64,000 nucleotides of DNA from NCBI GenBank assembly GCA_003045895.1, contig PZPC01000003.1, positions 1 through 64,000 of the forward strand, given 5' to 3'. The notes below the pieces were generated by a model, which saw nothing but the letters and a program-made list of their open reading frames with translations, did not search any database and was not told the DNA's origin. The number at the start of each line of letters is the position of its first letter. Positions within the stretch are counted from its first letter, which is position 1. Source of the stretch: Bacteroidota bacterium. Its GTDB lineage: Bacteria > Bacteroidota > Bacteroidia > Chitinophagales > Saprospiraceae. Made by a program: the position numbers and the translations under genes. Below, piece after piece: positions 46,584 through 55,623 of this stretch.

Positions 46584-46949
46584 ATGAAGAAACTCACCAA
46601 GGCCGAAGAAGAGATCATGCACGCACTGTGGGCCCTCGGCGAAGGTACCGTCGGCGCTATTCGCAACCAGCTGGCGGCGCAGGCAGCCGGTCGGAAACCG
46701 GCGCACAGCACCATTTCTACCATGATGAAGATCCTGGGGGAAAAGGCCTTCGTAACCCACCAGGCTTACGGCCGCACCTTTGTGTACCGCCCCACCCTGA
46801 GCAAAGCCGACTACAGCCACCAGTTGTTGCAGTTGTTGGTGCACGATTATTTTGAGGATTCCGCCCACCAATTGGTCACCTTTTTGCTGGAAACAGGCGA
46901 TCTCCGTGCCGACGAATTGCAAGCGCTGCTAAAAAAATCAACGAAATAG
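46584..46949 (+). CDS. BlaI/MecI/CopY-family repressor
   Basis: A 121-residue winged-helix protein. The start at 46584 matches the family N-terminus KKLTKAEEEIMHALWALGEGTV; recognition helix PAHSTISTMMKILGEKAFV and the wing YGRTFVYRPTLSKADYS follow. These repressors usually pair with a BlaR1/MecR1 membrane peptidase gene, or answer to copper. Neither is adjacent, so targets are unknown. The 3' end overlaps the convergent trkA by 12 bases. Confidence 0.88.
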   Translation: MKKLTKAEEEIMHALWALGEGTVGAIRNQLAAQAAGRKPAHSTISTMMKILGEKAFVTHQAYGRTFVYRPTLSKADYSHQLLQLLVHDYFEDSAHQLVTFLLETGDLRADELQALLKKSTK

Positions 46950-48278
46950 CTGCTCCAGCTTGCTAATGGCGTCGGGGAGAGCGAAAACGATGACCTTGTC
47001 GCCCACTTCCAGCTGGAAATCGCCGTTGGGGAAGTAACTCTCCTCGCCGCGGATAACACCACCGATCAGTGCGACTTTGGGGAAAGGCAGGTCGCGGATC
47101 GGCTTGCGGGTCAGCTGGTTTTTGCGGTGAACCACAAATTCAATGACCTCGGCATCGACACCGTGCAGACTGGTGATGGCTTCCACCTTGCCCTTGCGCA
47201 CAAAACGGAAGATGTTGTTGGCTGCAATCAACTTTTTATTGATGAGGGTGTCCACGCCGATATTCTGGGAGATGTGGACGTATTCCTTGTTTTCTACCAG
47301 CGCGATGGTCTTGTAGACACCGTGGTTTTTCGCCGTCAGACTGGCGATGATGTTGGTCTCAGAGTTGCCCGCCAGGGCGATGCAGGCGTCCATGTTGTCA
47401 AGTCCTTCCTCGACGAGCAGGTTGATGTTGCTAAAATCCCCATTGATGATGAGGGTATTTGGCAGCACCTCCGCAAATTTTTTGCAGCATTCCTTGTCTT
47501 TGATCACCAGCGTGACGTTGTAATCGTTCTCCAGGCGCTGGGCGGTGGCCCGGCTCAACTCCGTCCCCCCCAGGATCATGATGTTCTTGACTTCCACCTT
47601 GCGGCGATCCAAAACTTGCTTAAGGTCGTCGATCCGCGATTTTTTGGTAATAAAATACACGTGGTCGTTGCGGCGCAAAACGGTATCGCCACGGGGAATG
47701 ATGGTCCGGTGGCCCCGCAGTACCGCAATCGGCCGCAAGTCCACCTCCGAAGTGAAGCTGGGAAGCTCGCGGATACAGATGTTCAGGAGCGGGGAATATT
47801 CATCCAATGTCACCCCGACGAGGCTGATCTTGCCCTTCTCAAACTCGAAAATATCAGTAAAGTAGGCTTGTTTAACGAGGCGGTTGATCTCTTCGGCAGC
47901 CAGGTAGGTGGGCGAAAAGAGGTTGTCGACCCCGAGTTCACAAAACAGCTTGCGTTGGCTTTCGGCCAGGTAGCCGTCGTTGTTGACCCGGGCAATGGTT
48001 TGCCGGGCCCCCATCTTTTTGGCCAGAATGGCGGTGATGAGGTTGGTCTTTTCCGAGGTCGTCACGGCCAGCAGAATATCCGCTCGCTTGGCCCCCGCAT
48101 TTTCCAATACCTCCACCGACCCACAGTCGCCCTTAAGGGTCAGGACATCGAGGTGCGTGGCCGCGTAATCCAGCACGTCCTGATCCTGATCGATCAGGGT
48201 GATATCCTGGTTTTCGTAAGCGAGTAGTTCGGCCAGGTGGAAACCAACGTCACCGGCACCGGCAATAATTATTTTCAT
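46938..48278 (-). CDS. trkA: Trk potassium uptake system NAD-binding subunit TrkA
   Basis: Cytoplasmic gating ring of the Trk K+ channel. The 446-residue protein has two RCK modules: Rossmann GAGDVGFHLAELL with acidic LIDQD near 30, a TrkA-C domain (about 130-215), a second Rossmann ILGGTELSRATAQRL near 232 and a second TrkA-C domain to the end. trkH/ktrB is not adjacent. A -7 element lies only a few bases before the ATG. Confidence 0.92.
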   Translation of the reverse strand: MKIIIAGAGDVGFHLAELLAYENQDITLIDQDQDVLDYAATHLDVLTLKGDCGSVEVLENAGAKRADILLAVTTSEKTNLITAILAKKMGARQTIARVNNDGYLAESQRKLFCELGVDNLFSPTYLAAEEINRLVKQAYFTDIFEFEKGKISLVGVTLDEYSPLLNICIRELPSFTSEVDLRPIAVLRGHRTIIPRGDTVLRRNDHVYFITKKSRIDDLKQVLDRRKVEVKNIMILGGTELSRATAQRLENDYNVTLVIKDKECCKKFAEVLPNTLIINGDFSNINLLVEEGLDNMDACIALAGNSETNIIASLTAKNHGVYKTIALVENKEYVHISQNIGVDTLINKKLIAANNIFRFVRKGKVEAITSLHGVDAEVIEFVVHRKNQLTRKPIRDLPFPKVALIGGVIRGEESYFPNGDFQLEVGDKVIVFALPDAISKLEQLFR

Positions 48279-48282
48279 GTGA

Positions 48283-48290
48283 CAAAAATA
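48283..48290 (-). promoter_or_regulatory. -7 element (TATTTTTG) just before trkA
   Basis: Exact TAnnTTTG on the minus strand with only four bases between it and the ATG, so the transcript would be leaderless. Confidence 0.5.
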
Positions 48291-48526
48291 GATGAAGTCT
48301 GGTGATTCAAAGGAAAAAAAACGTTCCTACCGCCACATTTAGGGTTTTTGTATCGTTATGCTAACAGAAGAGGATAAAATAAGCTCGTTTTTTTCTATAT
48401 GATAAGTGAAATTAAGTGATTGACAAGGGGCTTTTTCGAGCTCGCCAGCGAAATCCAAGGGGTGATTTTTTTTACCCATGCGAAAGGAATCAATCGCCTA
48501 ATATTCACCAAAAGCAAAGTCATCCC

Positions 48527-48988
48527 ATGAAAATACTAATGGTTTGCCTGGGCAATATCTGCCGCAGCCCCCTGGCCGAAGGCATTATGCGCGAAAAGAT
48601 CAATCAGCACCGCTTGCCCTGGCTGGTCGATTCTGCCGGTACCGGTTCCTGGCACGTAGGTAACCAACCCGACCTGCGTTCGCAGGCAGTAGCCCGCCAG
48701 CACGGACTGGACATCAGCCGCCAACGTGCCCGCCAGTTTCGCCCGGCGGATTTTCAGGATTTTGACCTCATCCTGGCCATGGATCACAGCAATTACCAAA
48801 ATATTCAGCTACTGGCCCAAACGCCGGCACAGCGCGAAAAGGTGCACCTCATCCTGGAGCTCGCCGGAGCCAGCCAGGACGATATCCCCGATCCCTACTG
48901 GGATGATAATGGATTCGAAAAGGTATACACCCTGCTCGATGGCGCCTGTGAAAAGCTCGTAGCGTGCATGCAGGTAAAAACACCATAA
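48527..48988 (+). CDS. Low-molecular-weight protein-tyrosine phosphatase
   Basis: A 153-residue enzyme that removes phosphate from Tyr residues. The P-loop C7-x5-R13-S (CLGNICRS) is at the N-terminus and the general-acid loop DPYWDD is near 119. The start at 48527 is the only one that places the P-loop right. In other bacteria such enzymes control exopolysaccharide export, but no such genes are near. Confidence 0.9.
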   Translation: MKILMVCLGNICRSPLAEGIMREKINQHRLPWLVDSAGTGSWHVGNQPDLRSQAVARQHGLDISRQRARQFRPADFQDFDLILAMDHSNYQNIQLLAQTPAQREKVHLILELAGASQDDIPDPYWDDNGFEKVYTLLDGACEKLVACMQVKTP

Positions 48989-49027
48989 TCGCCTATCTTG
49001 GGTGCTTTTACCAAACGACAATTGCTG

Positions 49028-50200
49028 ATGCGTCCTTTCTACGGCTTGTTTTTTTGTTTGCTGGGCTTTCCTGCTTGTTTATTGCTGGCCCAGTCTTCGC
49101 CCGCTGTTTACCCTTATGTCTTCCAGGATAAATGGGGCGTAGTCAATGCGGAACGCACCGTCATCCTGGAACCGAGCCTGGATACGATCGAGCAGTTCTG
49201 GGAGCAAGGACTCCCGACGGCCAACGCCATTGCCCGACTGAACGGCCGCGTAGGCTTACTGAGCGGTTCGGGCAAATGGATTATTAACCCCCGACTCGAC
49301 AGTATTGGTTACAGCCACTATAATGCAGCCAACCTACGCTGGGGGGTAAAAGATGGGCAGTATGGACTTCTGACTACGGCTGGCAACAAAGGAAAATGGG
49401 CTGTTAAACCGCGTTTTACGGAAGTGACGGAATTTCACGGGCGTAAATTAGCCGTAGCTGCCGTGCGCAAGGACAACAAATGGGGCGTAGTCAACAGCCG
49501 GGGCAAAATGGTGGTACCCTGCGTCTACGACGCAATTAAAGTCATTGATGCTTATTCCGACTATCCCGACCTGAAATTGACCCAAAACGGAGTCGTCACC
49601 TACGTCGACGCCTTTGGCGCACGCCGGCCAACCGACGAGATGATGATTGCCGAACAGGAGGATGACCAATACAATGATATGATCTTTGAAGAGATGGTGG
49701 ACCGGGAGTCCGCGTGGGAATCTGTTGTTAAGCCCCGCATCCGCCAGGAAAAAGGAGCCAGTGGAGAAACCATGGTAATCTTGGAAGCGGTTGGTGCCGG
49801 TAGTAGGGAGGAAAAAGCCCGGGTAACTATTGATCCGGGTTTTCGGGTGGAAGAGGTGAAGCTCGAAGACGAATACAGCCTCGTGGGCATTCGTTACATC
49901 CTGGTGAGCAATTCCGGCAAATACGGGTTTATTGGCCCCAATGGCCAACCTTGTACCCCGGTCATATACGATCGCATTGATTTCAATGGCCTCAGGTATG
50001 GCACTGCGGCGGTGCTCTACCGGGGTGCGCTGAAAGGCCTGGCCAACGGCCAGGGCGAACGCATACTGCCCGCCGTTTTTAGCGAGATCAAATGGTGTCG
50101 CAGCATGGTTTGGGTAACCCACCCCGCAGGCTACGAAGGCTACGCCGATTTTTTGGGTCAGGTGTTCCTGCCGCTGGCCGTAGATATGAACGAGCACTAG
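49028..50200 (+). CDS. WG-repeat exported protein
   Basis: A 390-residue protein with a signal peptide (FYGLFFCLLGFPACLLLAQ). It contains several WG beta-repeats, with KWGVVNAER, NGRVGLLSGSGKWIINP, RWGVKDGQYGLLTTAG, DNKWGVVNSRGKMVVP and a late GKYGFIGPNGQPCTPVIYDRI, broken by a charged insert near 205-285. WG repeats build beta-propeller-like or solenoid surfaces of unknown binding. The ATG at 49028 is chosen because it starts the signal peptide. Confidence 0.8.
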   Translation: MRPFYGLFFCLLGFPACLLLAQSSPAVYPYVFQDKWGVVNAERTVILEPSLDTIEQFWEQGLPTANAIARLNGRVGLLSGSGKWIINPRLDSIGYSHYNAANLRWGVKDGQYGLLTTAGNKGKWAVKPRFTEVTEFHGRKLAVAAVRKDNKWGVVNSRGKMVVPCVYDAIKVIDAYSDYPDLKLTQNGVVTYVDAFGARRPTDEMMIAEQEDDQYNDMIFEEMVDRESAWESVVKPRIRQEKGASGETMVILEAVGAGSREEKARVTIDPGFRVEEVKLEDEYSLVGIRYILVSNSGKYGFIGPNGQPCTPVIYDRIDFNGLRYGTAAVLYRGALKGLANGQGERILPAVFSEIKWCRSMVWVTHPAGYEGYADFLGQVFLPLAVDMNEH

Positions 50201-50540
50201 GGCGCCGTTAAGCTTGAAAGGGTTGGTGGTTGGTCGTGCATACGACCAGCAACAGTGGTGGTTTGCTCCGTACGGCCAGGGGGACGGAAATGGGGTCGGC
50301 GTTCAGTCCCTAGGCTAGGGTGAGCCCTCCCCAGGGGGGCTTTTGTGGCCAGTCGCAAAATTATCCATCAACCTCCGTCAGAAAATCCCACCCTTTCCTA
50401 TCACCAGACTTATTTCTATCCTATTGTATCGTTATTGGGTGTTAAATCCAAATAATAACCTATCCTTTGTGTTGAATTCACGCAATAATTTTACCTTGGG
50501 AACTGGATTAAATTATTGAGGAGTTAACTATTCAGCACGT
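50201..50540. other. 340-base gap with palindrome, terminator and promoter region
   Basis: No gene seen. From left to right it holds a perfect 7-bp inverted repeat TGGTCGT-GCAT-ACGACCA (50231-50248), the terminator listed separately, and an AT-rich end that may carry the GMC promoter (TTTG at 50466-50469, TACCTTGG at 50492-50499, one mismatch to TAnnTTTG). Confidence 0.5.
50323..50344 (+). terminator. Terminator downstream of the WG-repeat gene
   Basis: AGCCCTCC (50323-50330) pairs with GGGGGGCT (50334-50341) with one T-G and a CCA loop, followed by TTTT. Confidence 0.55.
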
Positions 50541-52271
50541 ATGTATTTCAACTCACAAGGTAAGGCCGAGGTCACCTACGACGCAATTGTCGTTGGCTCG
50601 GGCATCAGTGGCGGCTGGGCCGCAAAAGAACTTAGCCAAAAGGGACTCAAGACCCTCGTATTGGAACGCGGGCGCCGGGTCCGTCACGGCGAATACCCGA
50701 CGGCTGGTATGGATCCGTGGGACTACGAAAGTGGCGCCGGAGAACGGGTGCCGCAGGCCGAAATTGACCAACACTACGCCAAACAAGACCGCACAGGATT
50801 TGCCATCAAGCAGTCGAACAAGCAATGGTTCGTTAAAGACGACGAGCATCCCTATACCGAAGTTAAGCGCTTCGATTGGATTCGCGGTTACCACGAAGGC
50901 GGGCGCTCCCTTACCTGGGGCCGCCAGAGCTACCGGCTCAGTGACCTCGATTTTGAAGCCAACGCCCGGGATGGTATCGCCGTGGACTGGCCCATCCGCT
51001 ACGCTGACCTGAAGCCCTGGTACGATTACGTGGAAACCTTCGCCGGTGTCAGTGGGCAGGCCGAGGGATTGGCCCACCTCCCCGACGGCAATTTCCTGCC
51101 GCCCATGGAGATGAACTGCGTGGAGAAAGAACTTAAGAAAGGCGTAGCAGCCAATTTTGGTGGCCGCCTGGTGACCATTGGCCGCACAGCCCACCTCACC
51201 CAGCCCAATCCGGCCATTCACGGCTCCCGCGGCAAATGCCAGTTTCGCAACCGCTGTGTCCGGGGCTGCCCTTACGGCGCTTACTTTAGCAGCAATGCTT
51301 CCACCATTCCCGCGGCCGAAGCCAGCGGCAATATGACCATGCGCCCGCACAGTGTGGTGCATTCCATTATTTTCGATAAAGAAACGGGCAAGGCTGCTGG
51401 CGTCCGTGTGATCGATGGGCAGACCGGCGAGCAGCACGAGTTTTTTGCCCGCATTGTTTTCCTCTGTGCTTCGGCCCTGGGCAGTACGCATATCTTGCTC
51501 AACTCCCAATCCGAAGAACACCCCGACGGCCTCGGCAATGGCAGCGGCCAGCTGGGGCGCAACCTCATGGACCACCACTTCAAGGTGGGAGCCAACGGCG
51601 TGTACGATGGTTTTCACGACCGCTACTACAAAGGCCGCCGGCCCAACGGCTTCTACATTCCCCGCTTCCGCAACCTCGGCCCCGACAGCAACCGCAAGGA
51701 CTTCCTGCGCGGCTACGGCTACCAGGGCAGCGCCAGCCGCGACAACTGGATGCGTGGCGTCAAGGAAATGGAGATGACCATGGGGGCCGACTTCAAAGAT
51801 GCCCTCGTGCTGCCAGGGGCGTGGCGAATGGGGATGACGGGTTTCGGCGAATGCCTCCCCTATGAGGACAACCGCGTATACCTGAACCAGGACGTGAAAG
51901 ACATTCATGGTTTACCAACCCTCACGATCGACGCCGAGTTCAAAGAAAATGAAAAGGCCATGCGCAAAGATATGGCCCAAAGTGCCGCCGAAATGATGGA
52001 AGCGTCGGGATTCAAGGACGTAGAAATGTACGACGATGTGTCCTTTCCCGGCCTGGGAATCCACGAAATGGGTACCGCCCGCATGGGCCGCAGCGCCAAA
52101 ACCAGTGTCCTGAACAAGTGGAACCAGGTATGGGAAGCACCCAACGTATTTGTGACCGACGGTGCCGCCATGACTTCCGCGGCTTGCCAAAATCCTTCGC
52201 TCACCTACATGGCCCTCACGGCCCGGGCTGCCGACTATGCGGTGAAGGAATTGAATAAAATGAACCTTTAA
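50541..52271 (+). CDS. GMC-family FAD oxidoreductase (gluconate dehydrogenase-type large subunit)
   Basis: A 576-residue flavoprotein that oxidises a sugar or alcohol. FAD site: YDAIVVGSGISGGWAAKEL with G19, G21, G24, and LVLERG near 44. The active-site His is in GIHEMGTARMG near 514, and the second GMC signature is TDGAAMTSAACQNPSLTYMALTARAAD. A Cys-rich stretch (CQFRNRCVRGCPYG) lies near 234-247. No signal peptide. The small-subunit gene follows by 12 bases and supplies a Tat-like signal, so the pair is probably exported together. Confidence 0.9.
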   Translation: MYFNSQGKAEVTYDAIVVGSGISGGWAAKELSQKGLKTLVLERGRRVRHGEYPTAGMDPWDYESGAGERVPQAEIDQHYAKQDRTGFAIKQSNKQWFVKDDEHPYTEVKRFDWIRGYHEGGRSLTWGRQSYRLSDLDFEANARDGIAVDWPIRYADLKPWYDYVETFAGVSGQAEGLAHLPDGNFLPPMEMNCVEKELKKGVAANFGGRLVTIGRTAHLTQPNPAIHGSRGKCQFRNRCVRGCPYGAYFSSNASTIPAAEASGNMTMRPHSVVHSIIFDKETGKAAGVRVIDGQTGEQHEFFARIVFLCASALGSTHILLNSQSEEHPDGLGNGSGQLGRNLMDHHFKVGANGVYDGFHDRYYKGRRPNGFYIPRFRNLGPDSNRKDFLRGYGYQGSASRDNWMRGVKEMEMTMGADFKDALVLPGAWRMGMTGFGECLPYEDNRVYLNQDVKDIHGLPTLTIDAEFKENEKAMRKDMAQSAAEMMEASGFKDVEMYDDVSFPGLGIHEMGTARMGRSAKTSVLNKWNQVWEAPNVFVTDGAAMTSAACQNPSLTYMALTARAADYAVKELNKMNL

Positions 52272-52283
52272 AATTTTCCCGTC

Positions 52284-52889
52284 ATGAAGCGCAGAGAAAT
52301 ACTCAGATATACCGCCTACTTTACGGGGTACGCCGTGACCGCTCCGCTCACCAGCGCCATTCTCAGTGGCTGTAAAGCAGAACCTGCCGCGCCGGGATAC
52401 GCCCCGGTATTCTGGTCGGAAGAGGCGTTCAAAAACGTGAGCGCCCTGGTCGACGTCATGCTGCCAGCTACCCAAACACCAGGGGCCAAAGAACTGGGGG
52501 TGCCGCAGTTTGTAGATCTGGTTTTACAAACTTATACGGAAGATAAAAACCAGCAAAAAATCCGAACCGGCCTGACGACCTGGACCGGGGAGATGGCCAG
52601 CCAACAAGGTAAACCCTACCACGAACTGGATCCTGGCGAGCAACTGCGGCTGCTCAATGAGTTGGATGCCGCCGCCCGCGCCCAGGACGAAAAACTAGCC
52701 GGCCCCGAGCTGTCGGCCGACGAAAAGGAAGCCCTCGCTCCCTGGTGGCTCCTGCTCAAAGACCTGGTGATTGGCGGCTACTTCTCTACCCAAAAAATGG
52801 GTACAGAAGTGTTGGCCTACGATCCGGTACCCGGTGTCTACGAAGGTTGTATCCCCCTGGCACCTGGCCAGGCCAACTGGAGTTTGTAG
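52284..52889 (+). CDS. Gluconate 2-dehydrogenase subunit 3-like, Tat-type lipoprotein
   Basis: A 201-residue protein. The N-terminus MKRREILRYTAYFTGYAV has a twin-Arg motif (RREIL), a weak hydrophobic segment and a lipobox SAILSGC (Cys near 31). The rest matches the gluconate dehydrogenase subunit 3 family: LVDVMLPATQTPGAKELGVPQFVDLVL near 50-77. It stabilises and delivers the GMC subunit encoded 12 bases upstream. No cytochrome subunit gene follows, so the electron acceptor is unknown. Confidence 0.88.
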   Translation: MKRREILRYTAYFTGYAVTAPLTSAILSGCKAEPAAPGYAPVFWSEEAFKNVSALVDVMLPATQTPGAKELGVPQFVDLVLQTYTEDKNQQKIRTGLTTWTGEMASQQGKPYHELDPGEQLRLLNELDAAARAQDEKLAGPELSADEKEALAPWWLLLKDLVIGGYFSTQKMGTEVLAYDPVPGVYEGCIPLAPGQANWSL

Positions 52890-53363
52890 CACGGGGGCAA
52901 GCAAGCGCCGTGAAATGGCCGTGGAGCTTTTTCTTCCTGGGCAAAAAAAAAAAGAGGCAGCGCCACCACAGCACTACCTCAGCCCTAACCAAATAAAACC
53001 AAATTATATTATTGAAGTAAATTCTTCGTCTCTTTGCTAATCAAATATAGAGACTTATTGTACAAGTGACAATAAGAAAGAGCAGGCTTCGGCGAATCAG
53101 CTTTGTGTTTTTTACGATCCAAAAACCAGGGGATTTGGCGGGCGGTGCTAATAAACAGCGCTGGCGCTACCCCGTGATCTGATCAATTCCTGTTGCTGAT
53201 GTGTCATTTTTGCAGGATGATTAGGGCGTTCGTCAAATAATATTTTGCCCTGATCAATTTTACGAAATTTATTTACTTTTTTAGCGGCTCGTTTTTTCAA
53301 CCCCTTAATTGCAATGGGGGAGCACAAGCGGGCATCGTTTTTCTAATTTTTTACTATTCCAAG
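52890..53363. other. 474-base AT-rich gap
   Basis: No gene found. It holds a perfect 8-bp hairpin CTTATTGT-ACAAGTG-ACAATAAG (53054-53076) and a G/C-rich patch near 53140-53175. The last 100 bases are AT-rich and should carry the promoter of the M28 peptidase. The short open frames on both strands look spurious. Confidence 0.5.
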
Positions 53364-54767
53364 ATGAATAAAATGAGATCATTTTTCTTGCTTGCGGGTT
53401 TTGTATTGGGTGTTTCGCCCCTGATTTTTGGCCAGAACCTTCCCCAGGAAGTGGATGCCCGGGCCATTCGTAAGATCTACGACCTGGCGCTGACGGAAAG
53501 TTCCTGCTACCAGTGGCTGTATCACCTGACCAAGGAAGTGGGTGGTCGCATGGCCGGAACGCCACAGTCGGCGGCGGCCATTGCCTACGGGCAGCAGATT
53601 ATGGATACGTTGGGCCTGGACCGGGTTTATCTGCAGGAATGCACCGTACCCACCTGGGTGCGCGGTGAGCCGGAGCAGGTTAGGATTATCAATTCCAGTC
53701 AGATAGGTACCCAGGATCTGCACGCCCTGTCGTTGGGCAACAGTGTGGGCACCGGACCGGATGGCCTCGCCGCCGAGGTCATTGAAGTGCACAGCCTCGA
53801 CGAAGTGGAAAAACTGGGCAGGGCCAAAATAGCCGGAAAGATCGTTTTTTACAACCGCCCCATGGACCCCACCCAACTCAGTACCGGGGCGGCCTACGGA
53901 GGTGCCGTAGACCAGCGGGGCCTCGGCGCTGCCCGCGCTGCCGAATACGGGGCGGTAGCGGCTCTGGTGCGTTCCATGACGACCCGCCTGGATGATTATC
54001 CCCACACCGGTGCCATGCGCTACCAGGACGGTATTGAACCCATTCCTTCCCTCGCCATCAGCACCAATGATGCCGAACTGCTAAGTCGCCTGCTCAAGAA
54101 AGAAGCGGTGCGGGTTTTTGTGCGTTCCACTTGCCGGCCTACCCCGCCAGCTATTTCCTACAACGTGATTGGCGAAATCAAAGGGAGTACCTATCCCGAC
54201 GAGATCATCCTCGTGGGCGGCCACCTCGACTCCTGGGACCCCGGCGAGGGCGCCCACGACGACGGTACCGGCTGTGTGCACGCCATGGAGGTGATCGAAC
54301 TGCTGAAGAAAATGAACTACCAGCCCCAGCGTACCATCCGCTGTGTGCTCTTCATGAACGAGGAAAATGGCCTCGGTGGAGCCCGGGCCTACTGGGCAGC
54401 CTCCAATGAAGCCAAGGAATACCACCTGGCAGCCATTGAATCCGATAGCGGCGGCTTCACTCCCCGGGGATTTAGCTGCGATGCCGACGACGAAGTTTTT
54501 GTCCAAAAGTTCCAAAGCCTCTACGCCTGGTCGCCTTTGCTGGAACCCTACGGACTTACGCTGGAAAAAGGAAGCTCCGGAGCAGATATCTCGGGGTTGA
54601 AATCGCAAAAAGGACTGCTCATCGGCTTCAAGCCCGATTCACAGCGCTACTTCGACTACCACCACACGGCCATCGATACCTTCGAGGCCGTCAACAAACG
54701 GGAACTCGAATTGGGAGCAGCTTCCATGACGGCACTGGTCTATTTGTTGGATAAGTACGGTTTGTAA
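53364..54767 (+). CDS. M28 family zinc aminopeptidase/carboxypeptidase, exported
   Basis: A 467-residue peptidase with a signal peptide (SFFLLAGFVLGVSPLIFGQ). Residues 130-260 form a PA-type insert; the M28 catalytic domain follows. Zinc ligands and acids are visible: GGHLDSWDPGEGAHDDGTG (His, then Asp), MNEENGLGG (Glu-Glu), ESDSGG (Asp) and DYHHTAIDTFE (His). It should trim peptides in the periplasm. The gene stands alone and is followed by a compound inverted repeat. Confidence 0.9.
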   Translation: MNKMRSFFLLAGFVLGVSPLIFGQNLPQEVDARAIRKIYDLALTESSCYQWLYHLTKEVGGRMAGTPQSAAAIAYGQQIMDTLGLDRVYLQECTVPTWVRGEPEQVRIINSSQIGTQDLHALSLGNSVGTGPDGLAAEVIEVHSLDEVEKLGRAKIAGKIVFYNRPMDPTQLSTGAAYGGAVDQRGLGAARAAEYGAVAALVRSMTTRLDDYPHTGAMRYQDGIEPIPSLAISTNDAELLSRLLKKEAVRVFVRSTCRPTPPAISYNVIGEIKGSTYPDEIILVGGHLDSWDPGEGAHDDGTGCVHAMEVIELLKKMNYQPQRTIRCVLFMNEENGLGGARAYWAASNEAKEYHLAAIESDSGGFTPRGFSCDADDEVFVQKFQSLYAWSPLLEPYGLTLEKGSSGADISGLKSQKGLLIGFKPDSQRYFDYHHTAIDTFEAVNKRELELGAASMTALVYLLDKYGL

Positions 54768-54774
54768 TAAGGCA

Positions 54775-54888
54775 GGCGGGAACACGGATGAGCTGAATAC
54801 CCAGAAGGCGGTGCTGATTTTAAGCCAAAATTGGCACCGCCAAAAATTGGCACCGCCAGGTACAAGCGATCAAATCCGCGTCCCCGCC
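54775..54888. repeat. Compound inverted-repeat element with a duplicated 16-bp arm
   Basis: An outer arm pair (54775-54789 with 54874-54888, 13 of 15 pairs) encloses an inner 15-bp hairpin (54807-54821 with 54827-54841, two G-T pairs, AAGCC loop). The inner 3' arm is part of a perfect tandem 16-bp repeat, AAAATTGGCACCGCCA at 54827-54842 and again at 54843-54858, so either copy can pair. It lies 8 bases past the M28 stop and is followed by a short T-run. It may act as a terminator or be a mobile intergenic palindrome. Confidence 0.75.
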
Positions 54889-54931
54889 TCCTTTTCAGTA
54901 GTTGCCATTACCGACTACAAATCTAAAGCCT

Positions 54932-54939
54932 TAGCTTTG
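54932..54939 (+). promoter_or_regulatory. Bacteroidota -7 element (TAGCTTTG) of hpt
   Basis: Exact TAnnTTTG, 37 bases before the hpt ATG. Confidence 0.55.
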
Positions 54940-54976
54940 TGGCTCTTTCCTGGCTGCTTTTTTAATACGACATAAG

Positions 54977-55519
54977 ATGTCTGACCGTGTTCAACTCCAC
55001 GACTTGTTTTTTACCCCCTTCCTTACCGAAGCGCAAATTCAAACGCGGGTAGCCGAAATTGGGCAGGAGCTCAGTGAGGTATACCGCGATCAGCGGCCTG
55101 TTTTTCTGGTCATGCTCAAAGGGGCTTTTGTTTTTGCCACCGATCTGGTGCGTTGTTTTGCGGGGGATGCCGAAGTGAGTTTCGTGCGCACCCAGTCTTA
55201 CGCGGGCACCACCTCGACGCAGGAGATCAAATTGATTTTAGGGCCAGAGCCCGCAGAAGTCCATGACCGCCACATCATTATCATTGAAGATATTGTGGAT
55301 AGTGGTTACACGATGCACAACTTTCTGCCCGTACTGCAAGCCCAGGCGCCCCGATCGGTGAAGCTGGTTACCCTGCTCTTCAAACCCGATATGCTGAAAA
55401 AGGAAGTCCCGATCGACTACGTAGGTTTTTCCATTCCGCCAAAGTTTGTGGTAGGTTATGGCCTGGACTACAATGGCCTGGGGCGGAACCTACGGGAGAT
55501 CTATCAGTTGGCGGAATAG
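54977..55519 (+). CDS. hpt: Hypoxanthine phosphoribosyltransferase
   Basis: Salvages hypoxanthine (and guanine) to IMP/GMP using PRPP. The 180-residue protein has the PRPP motif IIIIEDIVDSGYTMHN near 98-113, the flexible loop SYAGTTSTQEIK near 75-86 and the base-contact end KFVVGYGLDYNGLGRNLREIYQL. Length normal. A strong terminator shared with the convergent CBS gene follows. Confidence 0.95.
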   Translation: MSDRVQLHDLFFTPFLTEAQIQTRVAEIGQELSEVYRDQRPVFLVMLKGAFVFATDLVRCFAGDAEVSFVRTQSYAGTTSTQEIKLILGPEPAEVHDRHIIIIEDIVDSGYTMHNFLPVLQAQAPRSVKLVTLLFKPDMLKKEVPIDYVGFSIPPKFVVGYGLDYNGLGRNLREIYQLAE

Positions 55520-55554
55520 AAAATTGCCCCCTCCACCAGGAAGCACATAAAAAG

Positions 55555-55597
55555 CAAACACCCCGGATTTCGGCCAAGCTGAAATCCGGGGTGTTTG
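55555..55597. terminator. Bidirectional terminator between hpt and CBS gene
   Basis: Positions 55555-55571 and 55581-55597 form a perfect 17-bp stem with a 9-base loop, midway between two convergent genes. Confidence 0.92.
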
Positions 55598-55623
55598 TGG
55601 TTAGGCTGAGGGTAAGAAAGTGG

